From Coprococcus_C hominis (lineage in GTDB: Bacteria > Bacillota > Clostridia > Lachnospirales > Lachnospiraceae), in assembly GCF_020687505.1 (NCBI RefSeq), contig NZ_JAJEQT010000002.1: a DNA stretch of 64,000 nt, one strand, 5' to 3'. The notes under the pieces are model-generated. The model saw nothing but the letters and a program-made list of their open reading frames with translations. It had not been told where the DNA came from and did not search any database. Positions 16,912 to 26,121 of this stretch are shown here, piece by piece. A program made the position numbers and the translations under genes. Positions within the stretch are counted from its first letter, which is position 1. Every line of letters starts with the position of its first letter.

Positions 16912-18195
16912 TTGCGGAAATTAGAGGTATACATAGAAGAAGATGGGGATTTTGTGCTGGCTGGACAGATACAGGGTGAAACTTGGGAAGATGCAAGATT
17001 TATATATGAGAAGTCTTATCTGGAAAATCAAAGTCATCAACCGATTTCAATTAGTTTGCCCTTTCAGGAAGATGCTTTTTCGCCTTTTGAGACACGATGC
17101 TATTTTGAAGGGTTACTGCCAGAAGGATATACGAGAAGGTGTGTGGCAGGATGGATGCATGTTGCAGAGGAAGATTATTTGTCTGTGCTTGCGGGACTTG
17201 GAAATGAGTGTCTGGGTGCTGTTCGGATTTGTGAGCCGGGTGCAGGTGGATGTAGTCCGTCGTATAAAAAAATATCAAGGGAAGAATTGCTGGAATTTGC
17301 CAAAGAAGGGGCTTCAAAATCAGCCCAGTTTCTGGCAAAGGCACATCTATCATTGACTGGTGCGTCCGGAAAAACAGGTTTATATTATGATAACAAAGAT
17401 GGATGGTATATGCCGTTTGGGACGGCACCAAGTACACATATTGTAAAGCAAAGCCATGTTCGGCTGAGCGGAATCGTTGCAAATGAACAACTATGTCTGC
17501 GTACAGCAAAGATATTGGGAATAGATGTACCGGAAAGTTTCATTATATCAGTTGGAACAGGAGAGCATATATTGTTTGCGACAAAACGTTTTGACCGGCT
17601 GATGCAGGAAGATAGCCGGGTGATAGATGGTAAAAAAGTTCCGTTCCGGTTGCAACAGGAAGATTTTGCACAGGCACTCGGTGTTCCGGCTTCTCAGAAA
17701 TATGAGAAGATAGGGGGCTCGTATTTAAAGCGTGTGTTTACATTATTAAGGCAGTATTCAGACAATCCGGTGGAAGATCAATTGAAATTATGGGATATAT
17801 GTATCTTTAATTATTTAATCGGGAACACGGACAATCATATTAAGAATATTGGATTACTGTATGGTAAGGATCGAAGGACAATCCGGCTTGCTCCGGCATA
17901 TGACATTGTCTCAACGATGATTTACGAAGAGAGTACAGAACAAATGGCAATGGCAATTGATGGAGAACTGGATATTCGCAAGATTACAAAAGAATCATTT
18001 CGCGCAGAGGCAAGGCATATTGGACTCGGAGAGAGAATCGCAATGCGGAGGTTTGAACAAATGCAGAACTCTTTTGAACGTGCACTTGCACAGGCGAAGG
18101 AAGAAATACAGGATGCGGGATATCCGGGCGTTGAGGAAATCTATGAGAAGATTTTGAGGAAAAACCAACCAAATCACCACTTAAATCGTCAATAA
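16912..18195 (+). CDS. hipA: HipA family serine/threonine kinase toxin
   Basis: 427 residues from TTG 16912, one base after the hipB stop. The N-terminal couple_hipA domain (residues 1-110; PISISLPFQEDAFSP, then YFEGLLPEG) is joined to the kinase lobe. The glycine-rich loop region reads LSLTGASGKTGLYYD where E. coli-type HipA has GAQ-K. The catalytic loop is YLIGNTDNHIKNIGLLY and the metal-binding Asp is in APAYDIVST. HipA kinases phosphorylate glutamyl-tRNA synthetase or related targets and cause growth arrest; HipB neutralises. All key residues are visible, so it is probably active. Confidence 0.93.
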   Translation: MRKLEVYIEEDGDFVLAGQIQGETWEDARFIYEKSYLENQSHQPISISLPFQEDAFSPFETRCYFEGLLPEGYTRRCVAGWMHVAEEDYLSVLAGLGNECLGAVRICEPGAGGCSPSYKKISREELLEFAKEGASKSAQFLAKAHLSLTGASGKTGLYYDNKDGWYMPFGTAPSTHIVKQSHVRLSGIVANEQLCLRTAKILGIDVPESFIISVGTGEHILFATKRFDRLMQEDSRVIDGKKVPFRLQQEDFAQALGVPASQKYEKIGGSYLKRVFTLLRQYSDNPVEDQLKLWDICIFNYLIGNTDNHIKNIGLLYGKDRRTIRLAPAYDIVSTMIYEESTEQMAMAIDGELDIRKITKESFRAEARHIGLGERIAMRRFEQMQNSFERALAQAKEEIQDAGYPGVEEIYEKILRKNQPNHHLNRQ

Positions 18196-18241
18196 GATGA
18201 AGGGCTATACAAAACTTATAGGCGAGAAAGGAAACATACAT

Positions 18242-18358
18242 ATGGAAAATATTCCGGATCAGGAAGAAGTCGAATATCCAATCAAAGAAGATCTCTGGAA
18301 CACGGAGAGCAATATTGTACGCAACACAGTGAAAAATAATCTACATAAGAATGGATGA
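18242..18358 (+). CDS. small ORF of 38 residues, possible gene remnant
   Basis: ATG 18242 is preceded by GAAAGGA. The product is acidic (starts MENIPDQEEVEYPIKEDL) with no recognised family. Its stop overlaps the start of the next fragment (ATGA). The bases just upstream resemble those ahead of the sigma-factor gene at 21842, and the following ORF resembles the end of that gene, so this may be the 5' end of a collapsed paralogue. Coding status is uncertain. Confidence 0.35.
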   Translation: MENIPDQEEVEYPIKEDLWNTESNIVRNTVKNNLHKNG

Positions 18359-18819
18359 TGAATGACGCGGGCGTTGCAGAACAGCTTGACTATGAAATAC
18401 AGGATGTGTATTTTACAGACAAGAACAAGATTGCTCCGAACTATGAACGAAAACCAAAAGAAGGGGACGGGGTAGTCGTGGATAATGATCAGGTGCGGAT
18501 TACGTACATTAACTCCTATATCATTGACGAGCTTGACAAAAATGCATTTTCAAATAATCCATATTTCTATGTGGAAAATAAGACGGACCATGACTTAAAG
18601 ATAGAAGTGGAAGGAACCGCGATACTGGATGGGAAGATTGTCCGGGCGCAGATCCCATTTGACGTGACATTCAAGGTATATAATTACACGGAAAGATATG
18701 GGGAATATATCAATGATAATGTGTATGGCGTCGCCCATAATAATTCAATAAAAGAGATTTTAGATCCAACCATGAAGCAGTACGACACGCAGATTGTGAT
18801 GAGAGATATAAATGATTAG
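18355..18819 (+). pseudogene. fragment related to the outer domain of the membrane-tethered sigma factor
   Basis: 154 residues. VVVDNDQVRITYINSYI, YFYVENKTDHDLKIEVEGT and the later PFDVTFKVYNYTERYGEYI align with VLVDNDELRITYIGAEV, IFYVENKTDHDLLVTMNGT and SFDVTFEVYDYTASGIDYI at the C-terminus of the 629-residue protein at 21842. There is no signal or membrane segment here, so an extracytoplasmic domain is left without its anchor. This is best read as the surviving 3' part of a paralogous gene, or a stand-alone domain gene. Confidence 0.5.
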
Positions 18820-18951
18820 AAAGGCGGCTCCGGCAACGTCTGACGGTAAGAAAAGTTGTGCATTATCTCAAATCAATAATCTATTAAAAAACAAAAAAAT
18901 GAATTTAATACAATGCCAAGATGAAATGCATCAATTTAACCTTGAATTTGT

Positions 18952-18989
18952 TTGACATACATTTGATAATTATGGTAAAGTTTACCATA
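18952..18989 (+). promoter_or_regulatory. promoter with a 19-bp palindrome over the -10
   Basis: TTGACA (18952-18957), 18 bases, TAAAGT (18976-18981). The perfect palindrome TATGGTAAAGTTTACCATA (18971-18989) covers the -10 and start site, so a repressor is expected to switch the downstream adhesin-like gene. The regulator is not identified. Confidence 0.65.
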
Positions 18990-19028
18990 AGAAACTAGAG
19001 TTTGTTGTAAGCGGGAGAGGTACAATCT

Positions 19029-20000
19029 ATGGAGAAACGAATTCGGGCGTTAAAAGCGATTATATTAGTGGTTGTGATGATTGTAGAATTGTTTGGCGTG
19101 GATGCCGTGCGTGTAGTTGCAGAAACAATTAATGTTACGGGGGATACGACGATTTCAACGGAAGACAATCGTGACTATGCTGTGACTGATTGCACGCTGA
19201 CTGTTTCATCTACCGGAAATATCACCGGAACGGTGTATGGATCTGGTGGAAAAATTGTCAATCAGGGATCCATCAGTAAAATTGAAAGAAACATAGAAGT
19301 TGATAATCAGGCGGGAGCCAGCATTCAGGATCTTCAAAGTTCAGTCGGCATTACGAATGCCGGACATATTACATCCGCGACATATAGTTCGACATACACT
19401 TTGACAAATAGTGGAACGATAGATACCCTGAATGTTCAAAATCCTGGATATTCTGGCAGCACTGCGACAGTCAACATGAATGCAGGAACGATTTCTTCTT
19501 TGAATGTAACAAATTATTCGGGGATGAATCCGGTCATTAACTATGCAGGAGGAACGATTACATCCCTGATTGCCGAAGGAACGAATGGTGCAGATCTTGT
19601 CGTATCCGGAAGCCATGAGATAAGTCAGCTAAAGGGCACCGTAAATGTATCGGGCAGCGGTATGCTTACGGTATCAGGGGCATTACAGCTGGAAAAAGGC
19701 TATACAGGAGAAAAACTGGGGGTTACAAAGGATACAGCTTTAACTGTAAAGGATGGTTATACTGTACAGGTAAATTATAAGGATCATGTGTACAGTATTT
19801 CGTCTGCAACAGAACAGAAAATAAACGGGAATATACATGCGATATTCCGTAGAAATGCATTTATAGAAAGCACCGGTCCATGCAGGCTGCCGGCATCTTC
19901 GTTTACCCGTGTGGAGGCGGATGATAAAGCCTGTGCAAAGATATTTCTGTTCAGAGCAATCGATGTAATGCTCCATTTGGCAATCCAGGAAGCCAGATAG
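19029..20000 (+). pseudogene. secreted repeat (adhesin-like) protein, 3' truncated
   Basis: The frame is 323 residues, but only about the first 265 are authentic. A signal peptide (ALKAIILVVVMIVELFGVDAVRVVA) is followed by beta-helix-like repeats rich in Thr, Ser, Asn and Gly (TLTVSSTGNITGTVYGSGG, ITNAGHITSATYSSTY). After TEQKINGN near 19830 the frame continues antisense into the membrane-protein gene, giving the unrelated tail IHAIFRRNAF to IQEAR. There is no LPXTG or other anchor because the 3' end is lost. The promoter with its palindrome is intact, so the truncated protein may still be made and secreted. Confidence 0.65.
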
Positions 20001-20911
20001 CCGATGCCCCAGCAGACAGAACGCGACAGAATGATTTTAAAACCGGTTTTTGCATCGCATAACCGGTTATTTTTCTGCATCAGGACAAGTAACAATGCAA
20101 GCGGAAAAAGGAGTGTAATTGTCTCGGTTGACAAGAAATCAAAATATGCGGTGATATTTCCGACAAGCAGGAAGAATAGTCCGGATACCTCCTGTTTCTT
20201 CTGATAGAGCAATATTGTAAGGATGCCTGCTATAAGCATGATTAGAAAGCACCAGATGTATTCGAGACTCATAGGAATAAACCAGAACGATACCGACAAA
20301 AGCGCAACAGACATAGCCAGGGCACAGATTGTGTGTCCGGATTTCGTCAGCTGCGTAAATAAAACAATAAATAGTACTGCCAGTATAATGGCAAAAAAGA
20401 TATAAATCTGCCGGATGTTTAATATCGTTAGCAATGGACGTATGAAAATAGTTGAACCATGCCAATACCGGAAATAATCGTAGGTAGGTGTTACGTTGGA
20501 GGTTACTGCTGTATAGAGATTCTCATTTTCGTTGTGCGTTTCTGTATAATAATAAGAAGCGGTAAGCGGCGAGGTAACCGGATGAGCCGAATCAAAGTGA
20601 TATAGGATATTCAGAAGGATCGCATCCGCATAGTGGTCGATGTTAGAGGCAGGATCCTGTTTTACTACACGGTAAAAGACCGGCTTTTCCAGTAGATATT
20701 CCGCCGACTCCTGCGTGTGCTTCCGGATGGCAGAACGCGGAATCAGGGAAACAGCGGAAAGTAAAAAAACTTCCAGAAACGTGAGAACAAGAAAAGAAAC
20801 GATTCCGATGAGAATCGTTCTGCATAATTTCTTGTGAGATTTCAAACTGTTGTTTTGCTTGAAAGAATGTTTCATATCGCCTCTCCGTGAACTTTGATCA
20901 GTATGTGTCAA
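19784..20911 (-). pseudogene. polytopic membrane protein, 3' truncated
   Basis: Start probably ATG at 20875 (GGAGAGG four bases upstream), giving about 363 residues. One N-terminal membrane segment (TILIGIVSFLVLTFLEVFLLSAV) is followed by an outer loop of about 100 residues and seven or eight further segments. This layout resembles a DUF6056- or glycosyltransferase-C-type membrane protein, but I do not recognise it with confidence. The C-terminus INAFLRNIACIFPF runs across the breakpoint near 19835, and the last 12 residues are encoded by antisense of the adhesin gene. The two convergent genes were therefore joined by a deletion that took both 3' ends. Confidence 0.6.
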
Positions 20912-20931
20912 ACGGTTGTGATAGGTGCCGG

Positions 20932-21669
20932 TTAACGGTTGGGAAGATGTGTGGCAGGAAGCGCCTTGTTCAGGTCATCCACCGGCGTCAGAAGACAGGC
21001 ACAAAACCCTTCGAGTGGCTGAAAACAGCGCACAAAAATCTCTTTGTTTATTTCCGGGCTATAATCGCGGATGTAACGGCTGCTGCCATTGACTGCGACA
21101 TCGGTATATGCAACCAGCCATTTTTTGTCAGCATTTGGAAATACTGAGAAGAAAGAATGATTCATCATTTCTTCGATCGTTTTTCCTTCGATAACTGCCA
21201 TCTCGTTGTTACAATAACGGAATACAAAATCAATCCCATGCCCGTCATTGTTAAATATAAGTTCAATAACACAGAAGGCAATCGGCATATTGTCCAGAAT
21301 CGAAAAACGGTTTCGGATATCGACCACTGTCTCGATGCTGTCCGCAATGCTTTGGTGTAAGGTCGCATTCAGTTTTTTGTGGGCAGCGGCCGTGCGTTTC
21401 CTTCCCTGAAATTCGGCACCATCGAGCATATGATAGATGCCATCTGCAATATAATTAATCTGATTTTTGGCAACGACAATCCCTTTGTTTACACAGATAA
21501 AATCATGCAGTTCCAATGATTCAAAAAAGTCTTTGATTGTTATATAAGTAAGGAATGTCTGATTATCCATCGTGTGAATACACGTTTTACCATCAACACG
21601 TGTCAGATATTTGATATCTTCAATCTGAATATGGTTTTTCTTGAAATATTTTAATATTTTGCTGTCCAT
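20932..21669 (-). CDS. LytTR-type DNA-binding protein with C-terminal PAS-like domain
   Basis: About 245 residues; the start is taken at 21669, where GAGGAG lies just upstream. Residues 1-85 look like a LytTR DNA-binding domain (DIKYLTRVDGKTCIHTMDNQTF, then FICVNKGIVVAKNQINYIADG). Residues about 110-235 look like a PAS domain (LDNMPIAFCVIELIFNNDGHGIDFVFRYCNNEMAVIEG). Unlike AgrA or LytR there is no phosphoacceptor receiver, so the sensory input probably comes through the PAS domain. The domain order is seen in Lachnospiraceae regulators. It is transcribed just ahead of, and in the same direction as, the truncated membrane protein gene, which it may regulate. Confidence 0.75.
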   Translation of the reverse strand: MDSKILKYFKKNHIQIEDIKYLTRVDGKTCIHTMDNQTFLTYITIKDFFESLELHDFICVNKGIVVAKNQINYIADGIYHMLDGAEFQGRKRTAAAHKKLNATLHQSIADSIETVVDIRNRFSILDNMPIAFCVIELIFNNDGHGIDFVFRYCNNEMAVIEGKTIEEMMNHSFFSVFPNADKKWLVAYTDVAVNGSSRYIRDYSPEINKEIFVRCFQPLEGFCACLLTPVDDLNKALPATHLPNR

Positions 21670-21783
21670 TGCAAAACTCCTCAAATTACTTTAATATCTA
21701 TGATGTGAGTTTAGCAAAGAAAAATGTAGAAGTCAACGAAAGCCCCATAAAACGATGGATTTCAAGAAATTTTGAAAAAACCC

Positions 21784-21807
21784 AACCGAAGGTGCGCATA
21801 TATCGTC
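21784..21807 (+). promoter_or_regulatory. candidate ECF-sigma promoter (AACC-N16-CGTC)
   Basis: AACC (21784-21787), 16 bases, CGTC (21804-21807). This is the classic ECF signature used by SigW/SigX-like sigmas, and it sits 35 bases ahead of a gene encoding such a sigma, so positive autoregulation is likely. Confidence 0.6.
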
Positions 21808-21841
21808 TATATAATGTAATAAGGAAGAAAGGAATAAACAT

Positions 21842-23731
21842 ATGGAACAAATTCAGGAATTGATAACCCGTGTTATAAACGGAGACACGCAGGCATTTGA
21901 GGAGATTTATCAGGCAACATACCGGCAGGTGTATTATACGGCGTTCAGCTTTTTGAAGAACGAACAAAATACGCTGGATGTGATGCAGGATACATACATT
22001 ACGGCACTCACGCATCTGCAACAGCTTGAAAACCCGGAGCGGATTGTGGCATGGTTAAACCGGATTGCCGTGAACAAATGCAAGGATTTTCTGATGAAGA
22101 AGATCCCGGAGCCGGTAGAAGAAAACAGCATCGATACAGAATTGCTGGAGGAAAATGACAATTTCCTGCCGGAAAGCTATGTGCTGAATGCCGAAAAACG
22201 AAAGATCATTTTGACGATCATGCAGGAAGAGCTGTCAGCAGTGCAGTACCAGACGATTATTTTATATTATTTTGACGGAATGAGCGTACCGGAGATTGCA
22301 GCATGCATGGAATGCCCGGAGGGGACAGTCAAATACCGGCTGTCAACCGCGCGGGGGAAAATCCGGAACGGTGTGCAGGATTATGAGGATACAAGCGGAA
22401 TCAAGCTGTATTCCTCCGGCAGTGTTGCACTGCTTACTGCGATCTTTATAGCAGAGTCACAATCTTTGAATATTCCGAATGTAATAAGCAATATTTTTGC
22501 GGGAGCAGCGGGCATTGCCGGAACTGCAGCAGGAGCGAAGGCAGCGGGCATTGCTGGAACTGCAGCAGGAGCGAAGGCAGCGGGTGTAGCCGGAACTGCA
22601 GCAGGAGCGAAGGCAGCGGGTGTAGCAGGAAAAGCAGGAATAAAAGGCCTCTTTCAGACGTTAAAGGCAAAGGTGATTGCAGGTGTGACAGCGGCTGCAC
22701 TTGTTGCCGGAGGTGTGACAGCCGGTATCCTTACACACAACAAAAAACCGGATACAGGCAACCATTACCGTCCGGTAGAGATAACCGTCTGCGATGATGA
22801 GTATATAACATTGACAATCAAACGTGTATATGAACAGGGCTATGTTCCAAGCGAGGAAGAAATGCCGATGTATCAGTTGGATCCGGAAGCATGGACGGGG
22901 GAAGACTGTCTCATTTATTATACGGTGACAAATAAGACGGATAAACTGGTTTATTATGACCTGCAAATCCGGAGTGTAAACGATGAATGTATGGATTATG
23001 ACTGGGAAGCAACAAACTGGTGGTACTTAGATCCGGGACGGGAAAATATGGAAATCTGTGCAAATAACTGCAATGGAATCATGCCATACAAGGCAGGCAG
23101 AGATCCGATGACCCGGGCAAAAATCGAGCTCGCGGTCTATACCGAAGGAGAACTGGCAGAGCCGATCCTGCAGGATCATAGCGTGCAGGAGATTGATTTT
23201 ACAGAGGATAAAGAGACGCAGGCGAAGGCTTATACACGGACACCGGCGGAAACGGATCAGGTACTTGTTGACAACGACGAATTGCGTATTACTTATATAG
23301 GAGCCGAAGTGCATAATGCACCGGAGAGAAGCTCATTTAATGCTTATCCAATCTTTTATGTTGAAAATAAGACTGATCATGATCTGCTTGTGACAATGAA
23401 TGGAACATATGCACATTATATAGGCGAATTTGCTTTGTTTGCGGGATGCAGCGGATATATGACAAGAACGAATATAAATGATTGGGATATATCGGATTCA
23501 GATGATACAGGAGCGGAGTATCAGGAATTTGCGCAAATGTATCAGGACAAGGCATCATTTGATGTAACGTTTGAAGTATATGATTATACGGCAAGTGGCA
23601 TTGATTATATTGCTGGTGATATGTATTCTGCAAAGACAGGGCATACAGCTAATCTGCAGGATGCCTTAGCAGCTTCGAAAAAAGAATATCCGGCGAGCTT
23701 TGTGCTTGTGGATTATTCAACGCAGCAATAA
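21842..23731 (+). CDS. ECF sigma factor fused to a membrane anchor and extracytoplasmic domain
   Basis: 629 residues. Residues 1-180 are a complete ECF sigma factor: region 2 (FEEIYQATYRQVYYTAFSFLKNEQNTLDVMQDTYITAL) and region 4 (YFDGMSVPEIAACMECPEGTVKYRLSTARGKI). Then comes an Ala/Gly tandem-repeat linker (residues about 222-265), one membrane helix (KVIAGVTAAALVAGGVTAGIL), and about 330 residues outside, containing two related beta-domains each with a VENKTDHDL/VTNKTDKLV motif. Normal ECF sigmas are about 180 residues and are held by a separate anti-sigma; here sigma and a probable sensor are one chain. Activation would need cleavage or transcription while membrane-bound. The ECF-type promoter upstream suggests autoregulation. 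AGGAAGAAAGGA precedes ATG 21842. Confidence 0.85.
   Translation: MEQIQELITRVINGDTQAFEEIYQATYRQVYYTAFSFLKNEQNTLDVMQDTYITALTHLQQLENPERIVAWLNRIAVNKCKDFLMKKIPEPVEENSIDTELLEENDNFLPESYVLNAEKRKIILTIMQEELSAVQYQTIILYYFDGMSVPEIAACMECPEGTVKYRLSTARGKIRNGVQDYEDTSGIKLYSSGSVALLTAIFIAESQSLNIPNVISNIFAGAAGIAGTAAGAKAAGIAGTAAGAKAAGVAGTAAGAKAAGVAGKAGIKGLFQTLKAKVIAGVTAAALVAGGVTAGILTHNKKPDTGNHYRPVEITVCDDEYITLTIKRVYEQGYVPSEEEMPMYQLDPEAWTGEDCLIYYTVTNKTDKLVYYDLQIRSVNDECMDYDWEATNWWYLDPGRENMEICANNCNGIMPYKAGRDPMTRAKIELAVYTEGELAEPILQDHSVQEIDFTEDKETQAKAYTRTPAETDQVLVDNDELRITYIGAEVHNAPERSSFNAYPIFYVENKTDHDLLVTMNGTYAHYIGEFALFAGCSGYMTRTNINDWDISDSDDTGAEYQEFAQMYQDKASFDVTFEVYDYTASGIDYIAGDMYSAKTGHTANLQDALAASKKEYPASFVLVDYSTQQ
22505..22630 (+). 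repeat. 36-bp in-frame tandem repeat in the sigma-factor linker
   Basis: Three near-identical 36-base units plus a partial fourth encode AAGIAGTAAGAK / AAGVAGTAAGAK. They separate the sigma domain from the membrane helix. High identity at the DNA level points to recent expansion, so the linker length may vary between strains. Confidence 0.85.
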
Positions 23732-24003
23732 AGCTACCGGAATAATGAAATAGGTGTAAAATGTCAATATGATGGTTTAAAACTGAGACGATAAACAAAA
23801 TAAAACATTTTTTGAAAATTAAAGAAAAATGAGAGAGAAAATATGGACAAAAATCAAAAATAAGTGAACGGAAGAGTCAGCAGGAGAAAAAAACAGAAGG
23901 AAAATAAAAGAGAAGATGTAGAATTATCTCTTGCTATATTGTTGAAAAGTGTATAAAATACAAAATATCAAAATACTAAACCAAAAAGGATATATGGAAG
24001 ATT
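23732..24003. other. purine-rich intergenic stretch, nothing recognised
   Basis: 272 bases rich in A and G with no open frame of note. TATAAA near 23952 could be a -10 element for the aspartate kinase gene, but no well-spaced -35 was found. I looked for a lysine riboswitch ahead of aspartate kinase and saw none of its conserved features. Confidence 0.5.
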
Positions 24004-25332
24004 ATGAAGAAAGTAGTAAAATTCGGTGGTAGTTCATTGGCAAGTGCGGAACAGTTCAAGAAGGTTGGAGCAATCATTTCAGCCGATGAGAGTCGTGTCT
24101 ATGTTGTTCCTTCTGCACCGGGAAAGAGATTTCCGGAAGATACGAAGGTAACAGATATGCTTCTCCATGTGTATGAGACAGCAAAAGCAGGAGAAGATAT
24201 TACGGAAGAGATGAAGGCAATCAAGGCAAGATATGATGAGATTATCACAGGGCTTGCGCTGAAGGATTTCTCGCTGGATAAGGATTTTGAAGAAATCACA
24301 AAGAAGCTGATCGAGAATCCACAGGTTGATTATGCAGCGTCCAGAGGAGAATTTTTGAATGGTAAGATTATGGCTGCATATCTTGGTGTTGAATTTATTG
24401 ATGCCGCAGAGGTGATCTTCTTCAATGCAGAAGGAAATCTCAACAGCTATAAGACAGAGAAGGTTCTTAGTGAGAGATTGTCAAAGGCACCACGTGCAGT
24501 TGTTCCCGGATTTTACGGACTTGGCAAAGATGGGAATGTCAAGACATTTTCCCGTGGCGGTTCGGATGTGACAGGATCTATCGTTGCACAGGCAAGTCAG
24601 GCAGATGTGTACGAGAACTGGACAGATGTGTCCGGTTTCCTTGTAGCTGATCCACGTATCGTTCCGAATCCAAAGCCGATTAAATATATTACTTACAGAG
24701 AGCTTCGTGAGCTTTCTTATATGGGAGCATCCGTCCTTCATGAAGATGCGATTTTCCCTGTCCGTAACTGTGGTATACCAATCAACATCCGTAATACAAA
24801 TGCACCGGAAGATCCGGGTACATGGATTGTTGAGAGTACATGCCAGAAGCAGGATTATGTAGTGACAGGTATCGCAGGTAAGAAGGATTTCTGTACAATT
24901 TTTATCTCCAAGGCAATGATGAATTCCGAGATAGGATTTGGAAGAAAAGTACTTCAGGCTTTTGAAGAAAATGAGATTTCGTTTGAGCATATGCCATCCG
25001 GTATCGATACCATGACAATTGTTGTTCATGAGGATGAATTCATGCACAAGGAGCAGCGGGTGGTATCTGCAATCCATCGTCTCGCAAAACCGGATTCAGT
25101 TGAAATCGAGTCAGGACTTGCGCTGATCGCAGTCGTTGGACGAGGCATGAAGTCTGCAAGTGGTACTGCCGGTAAGTTATTCAGTGCACTTGCCAAGGAT
25201 GGAATCAACATCAAGATGATCGATCAGGGGTCTTCTGAGCTGAATATTATTATCGGTGTTAAAAATAAAGACTTCGAGCCGGCAATCAGGGCAATTTATG
25301 ATACATTTATTGTAGATAAAAAGAAGAACTAA
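24004..25332 (+). CDS. lysC: aspartate kinase
   Basis: 442 residues. The kinase domain opens with MKKVVKFGGSSLASAEQFKKV, the nucleotide-binding KFGGSS motif. FSRGGSDVTGSIVAQA and the DPRIVPNPKPI segment form the substrate site. Two C-terminal ACT domains follow (residues about 300-440; DFCTIFISKAMMNSEIGFG and VGRGMKSASGTAGKLFSALAKDGINIKMIDQGSSELNIIIGV), which bind lysine or threonine for feedback control. It catalyses the first step of lysine, threonine and methionine synthesis. It belongs to the 440-residue monofunctional class common in clostridia. It is a single gene with a terminator 25 bases after the stop. Confidence 0.95.
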   Translation: MKKVVKFGGSSLASAEQFKKVGAIISADESRVYVVPSAPGKRFPEDTKVTDMLLHVYETAKAGEDITEEMKAIKARYDEIITGLALKDFSLDKDFEEITKKLIENPQVDYAASRGEFLNGKIMAAYLGVEFIDAAEVIFFNAEGNLNSYKTEKVLSERLSKAPRAVVPGFYGLGKDGNVKTFSRGGSDVTGSIVAQASQADVYENWTDVSGFLVADPRIVPNPKPIKYITYRELRELSYMGASVLHEDAIFPVRNCGIPINIRNTNAPEDPGTWIVESTCQKQDYVVTGIAGKKDFCTIFISKAMMNSEIGFGRKVLQAFEENEISFEHMPSGIDTMTIVVHEDEFMHKEQRVVSAIHRLAKPDSVEIESGLALIAVVGRGMKSASGTAGKLFSALAKDGINIKMIDQGSSELNIIIGVKNKDFEPAIRAIYDTFIVDKKKN

Positions 25333-25355
25333 TTCTAAAGATATCTGATTTTTAA

Positions 25356-25386
25356 CGAGCAGGCTGGGAATGCCTGCTCGTTGTTG
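25356..25386 (+). terminator. intrinsic terminator after aspartate kinase
   Basis: CGAGCAGGC pairs with GCCTGCTCG around a seven-base loop, followed by TTGTTGT, a weak U-run. Confidence 0.75.
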
Positions 25387-25410
25387 TATATAACTTGGGA
25401 GACAAAAGAT

Positions 25411-26085
25411 ATGACAGAGCTACAGCGAAGATTGTTTGAATTGCAGGATAAAAAGTATCAGGCGTTCCACTCAAAATTGATACCGAATATTGAACCGGCA
25501 CATGTGATCGGAATCCGGACACCGGTGTTGCGGAACTTTGCGAAGGCGTTTGCGAAAGAGGATGGTGCGGAAGTATTTCTGCAGGAGCTGCCACATACCT
25601 ACTATGAAGAAAATAATCTGCACATGATGCTGATCGGTGGCATCAAGGACTATGCGCAGTGCTTATATGAGGTAAAGCGCATGCTGCCATATGTTGACAA
25701 CTGGGCGACATGCGATTTCCCGGTTCCGAAATGTTTTGCGAAGCATAAGGAGGAACTGCTTCCGGAGATCCACACATTTCTTGCATCCGGGGAGACTTAC
25801 ACGATCCGCTATGGCATAGGACTTTTGATGCGGTTATACTTAGATGAGGATTTTAAGCCAGAATATCCGGTGATGGTTGCGTCGGTCACATCGGAGGAAT
25901 ATTATGTGAATATGATGATCGCGTGGTATTTTGCAACCGCACTTGCCAAGCAGTGGGAGATGTGTATCCCATATATCGAAGAGCGGAGATTATCACCGTG
26001 GGTGCACAGAAAGACGATTCAGAAGGCGGTGGAGAGCTACCGGATTACGGATGAGCAAAAGGTGTACTTGAAGACATTCCGGTAA
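25411..26085 (+). CDS. AlkD-like DNA alkylation repair protein
   Basis: About 224 residues from ATG 25411 (GGGAGA upstream); a TTG at 25381 would add 10 unlikely residues inside the terminator. HEAT-like repeat protein of the DNA alkylation repair family: HVIGIRTPVLRNFAKAFAKE near residue 30, DNWATCDFPVPKCF near 100 (the WATCD motif) and SPWVHRKTIQKAVESYRI near the end. Members remove N3- and N7-alkylpurines or bind damaged DNA. It is followed 36 bases later by an alkyltransferase-like gene, so the two form a small alkylation-damage cluster. Confidence 0.88.
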   Translation: MTELQRRLFELQDKKYQAFHSKLIPNIEPAHVIGIRTPVLRNFAKAFAKEDGAEVFLQELPHTYYEENNLHMMLIGGIKDYAQCLYEVKRMLPYVDNWATCDFPVPKCFAKHKEELLPEIHTFLASGETYTIRYGIGLLMRLYLDEDFKPEYPVMVASVTSEEYYVNMMIAWYFATALAKQWEMCIPYIEERRLSPWVHRKTIQKAVESYRITDEQKVYLKTFR

Positions 26086-26121
26086 GCGTGTACTATAATA
26101 AAAAGTATGGAGGCAGGGAAG

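Noticed and set aside
23732..24003. Possible lysine riboswitch ahead of aspartate kinase
   Set aside because: None of the conserved lysine-box segments or a following terminator were seen; the stretch is plain purine-rich sequence.
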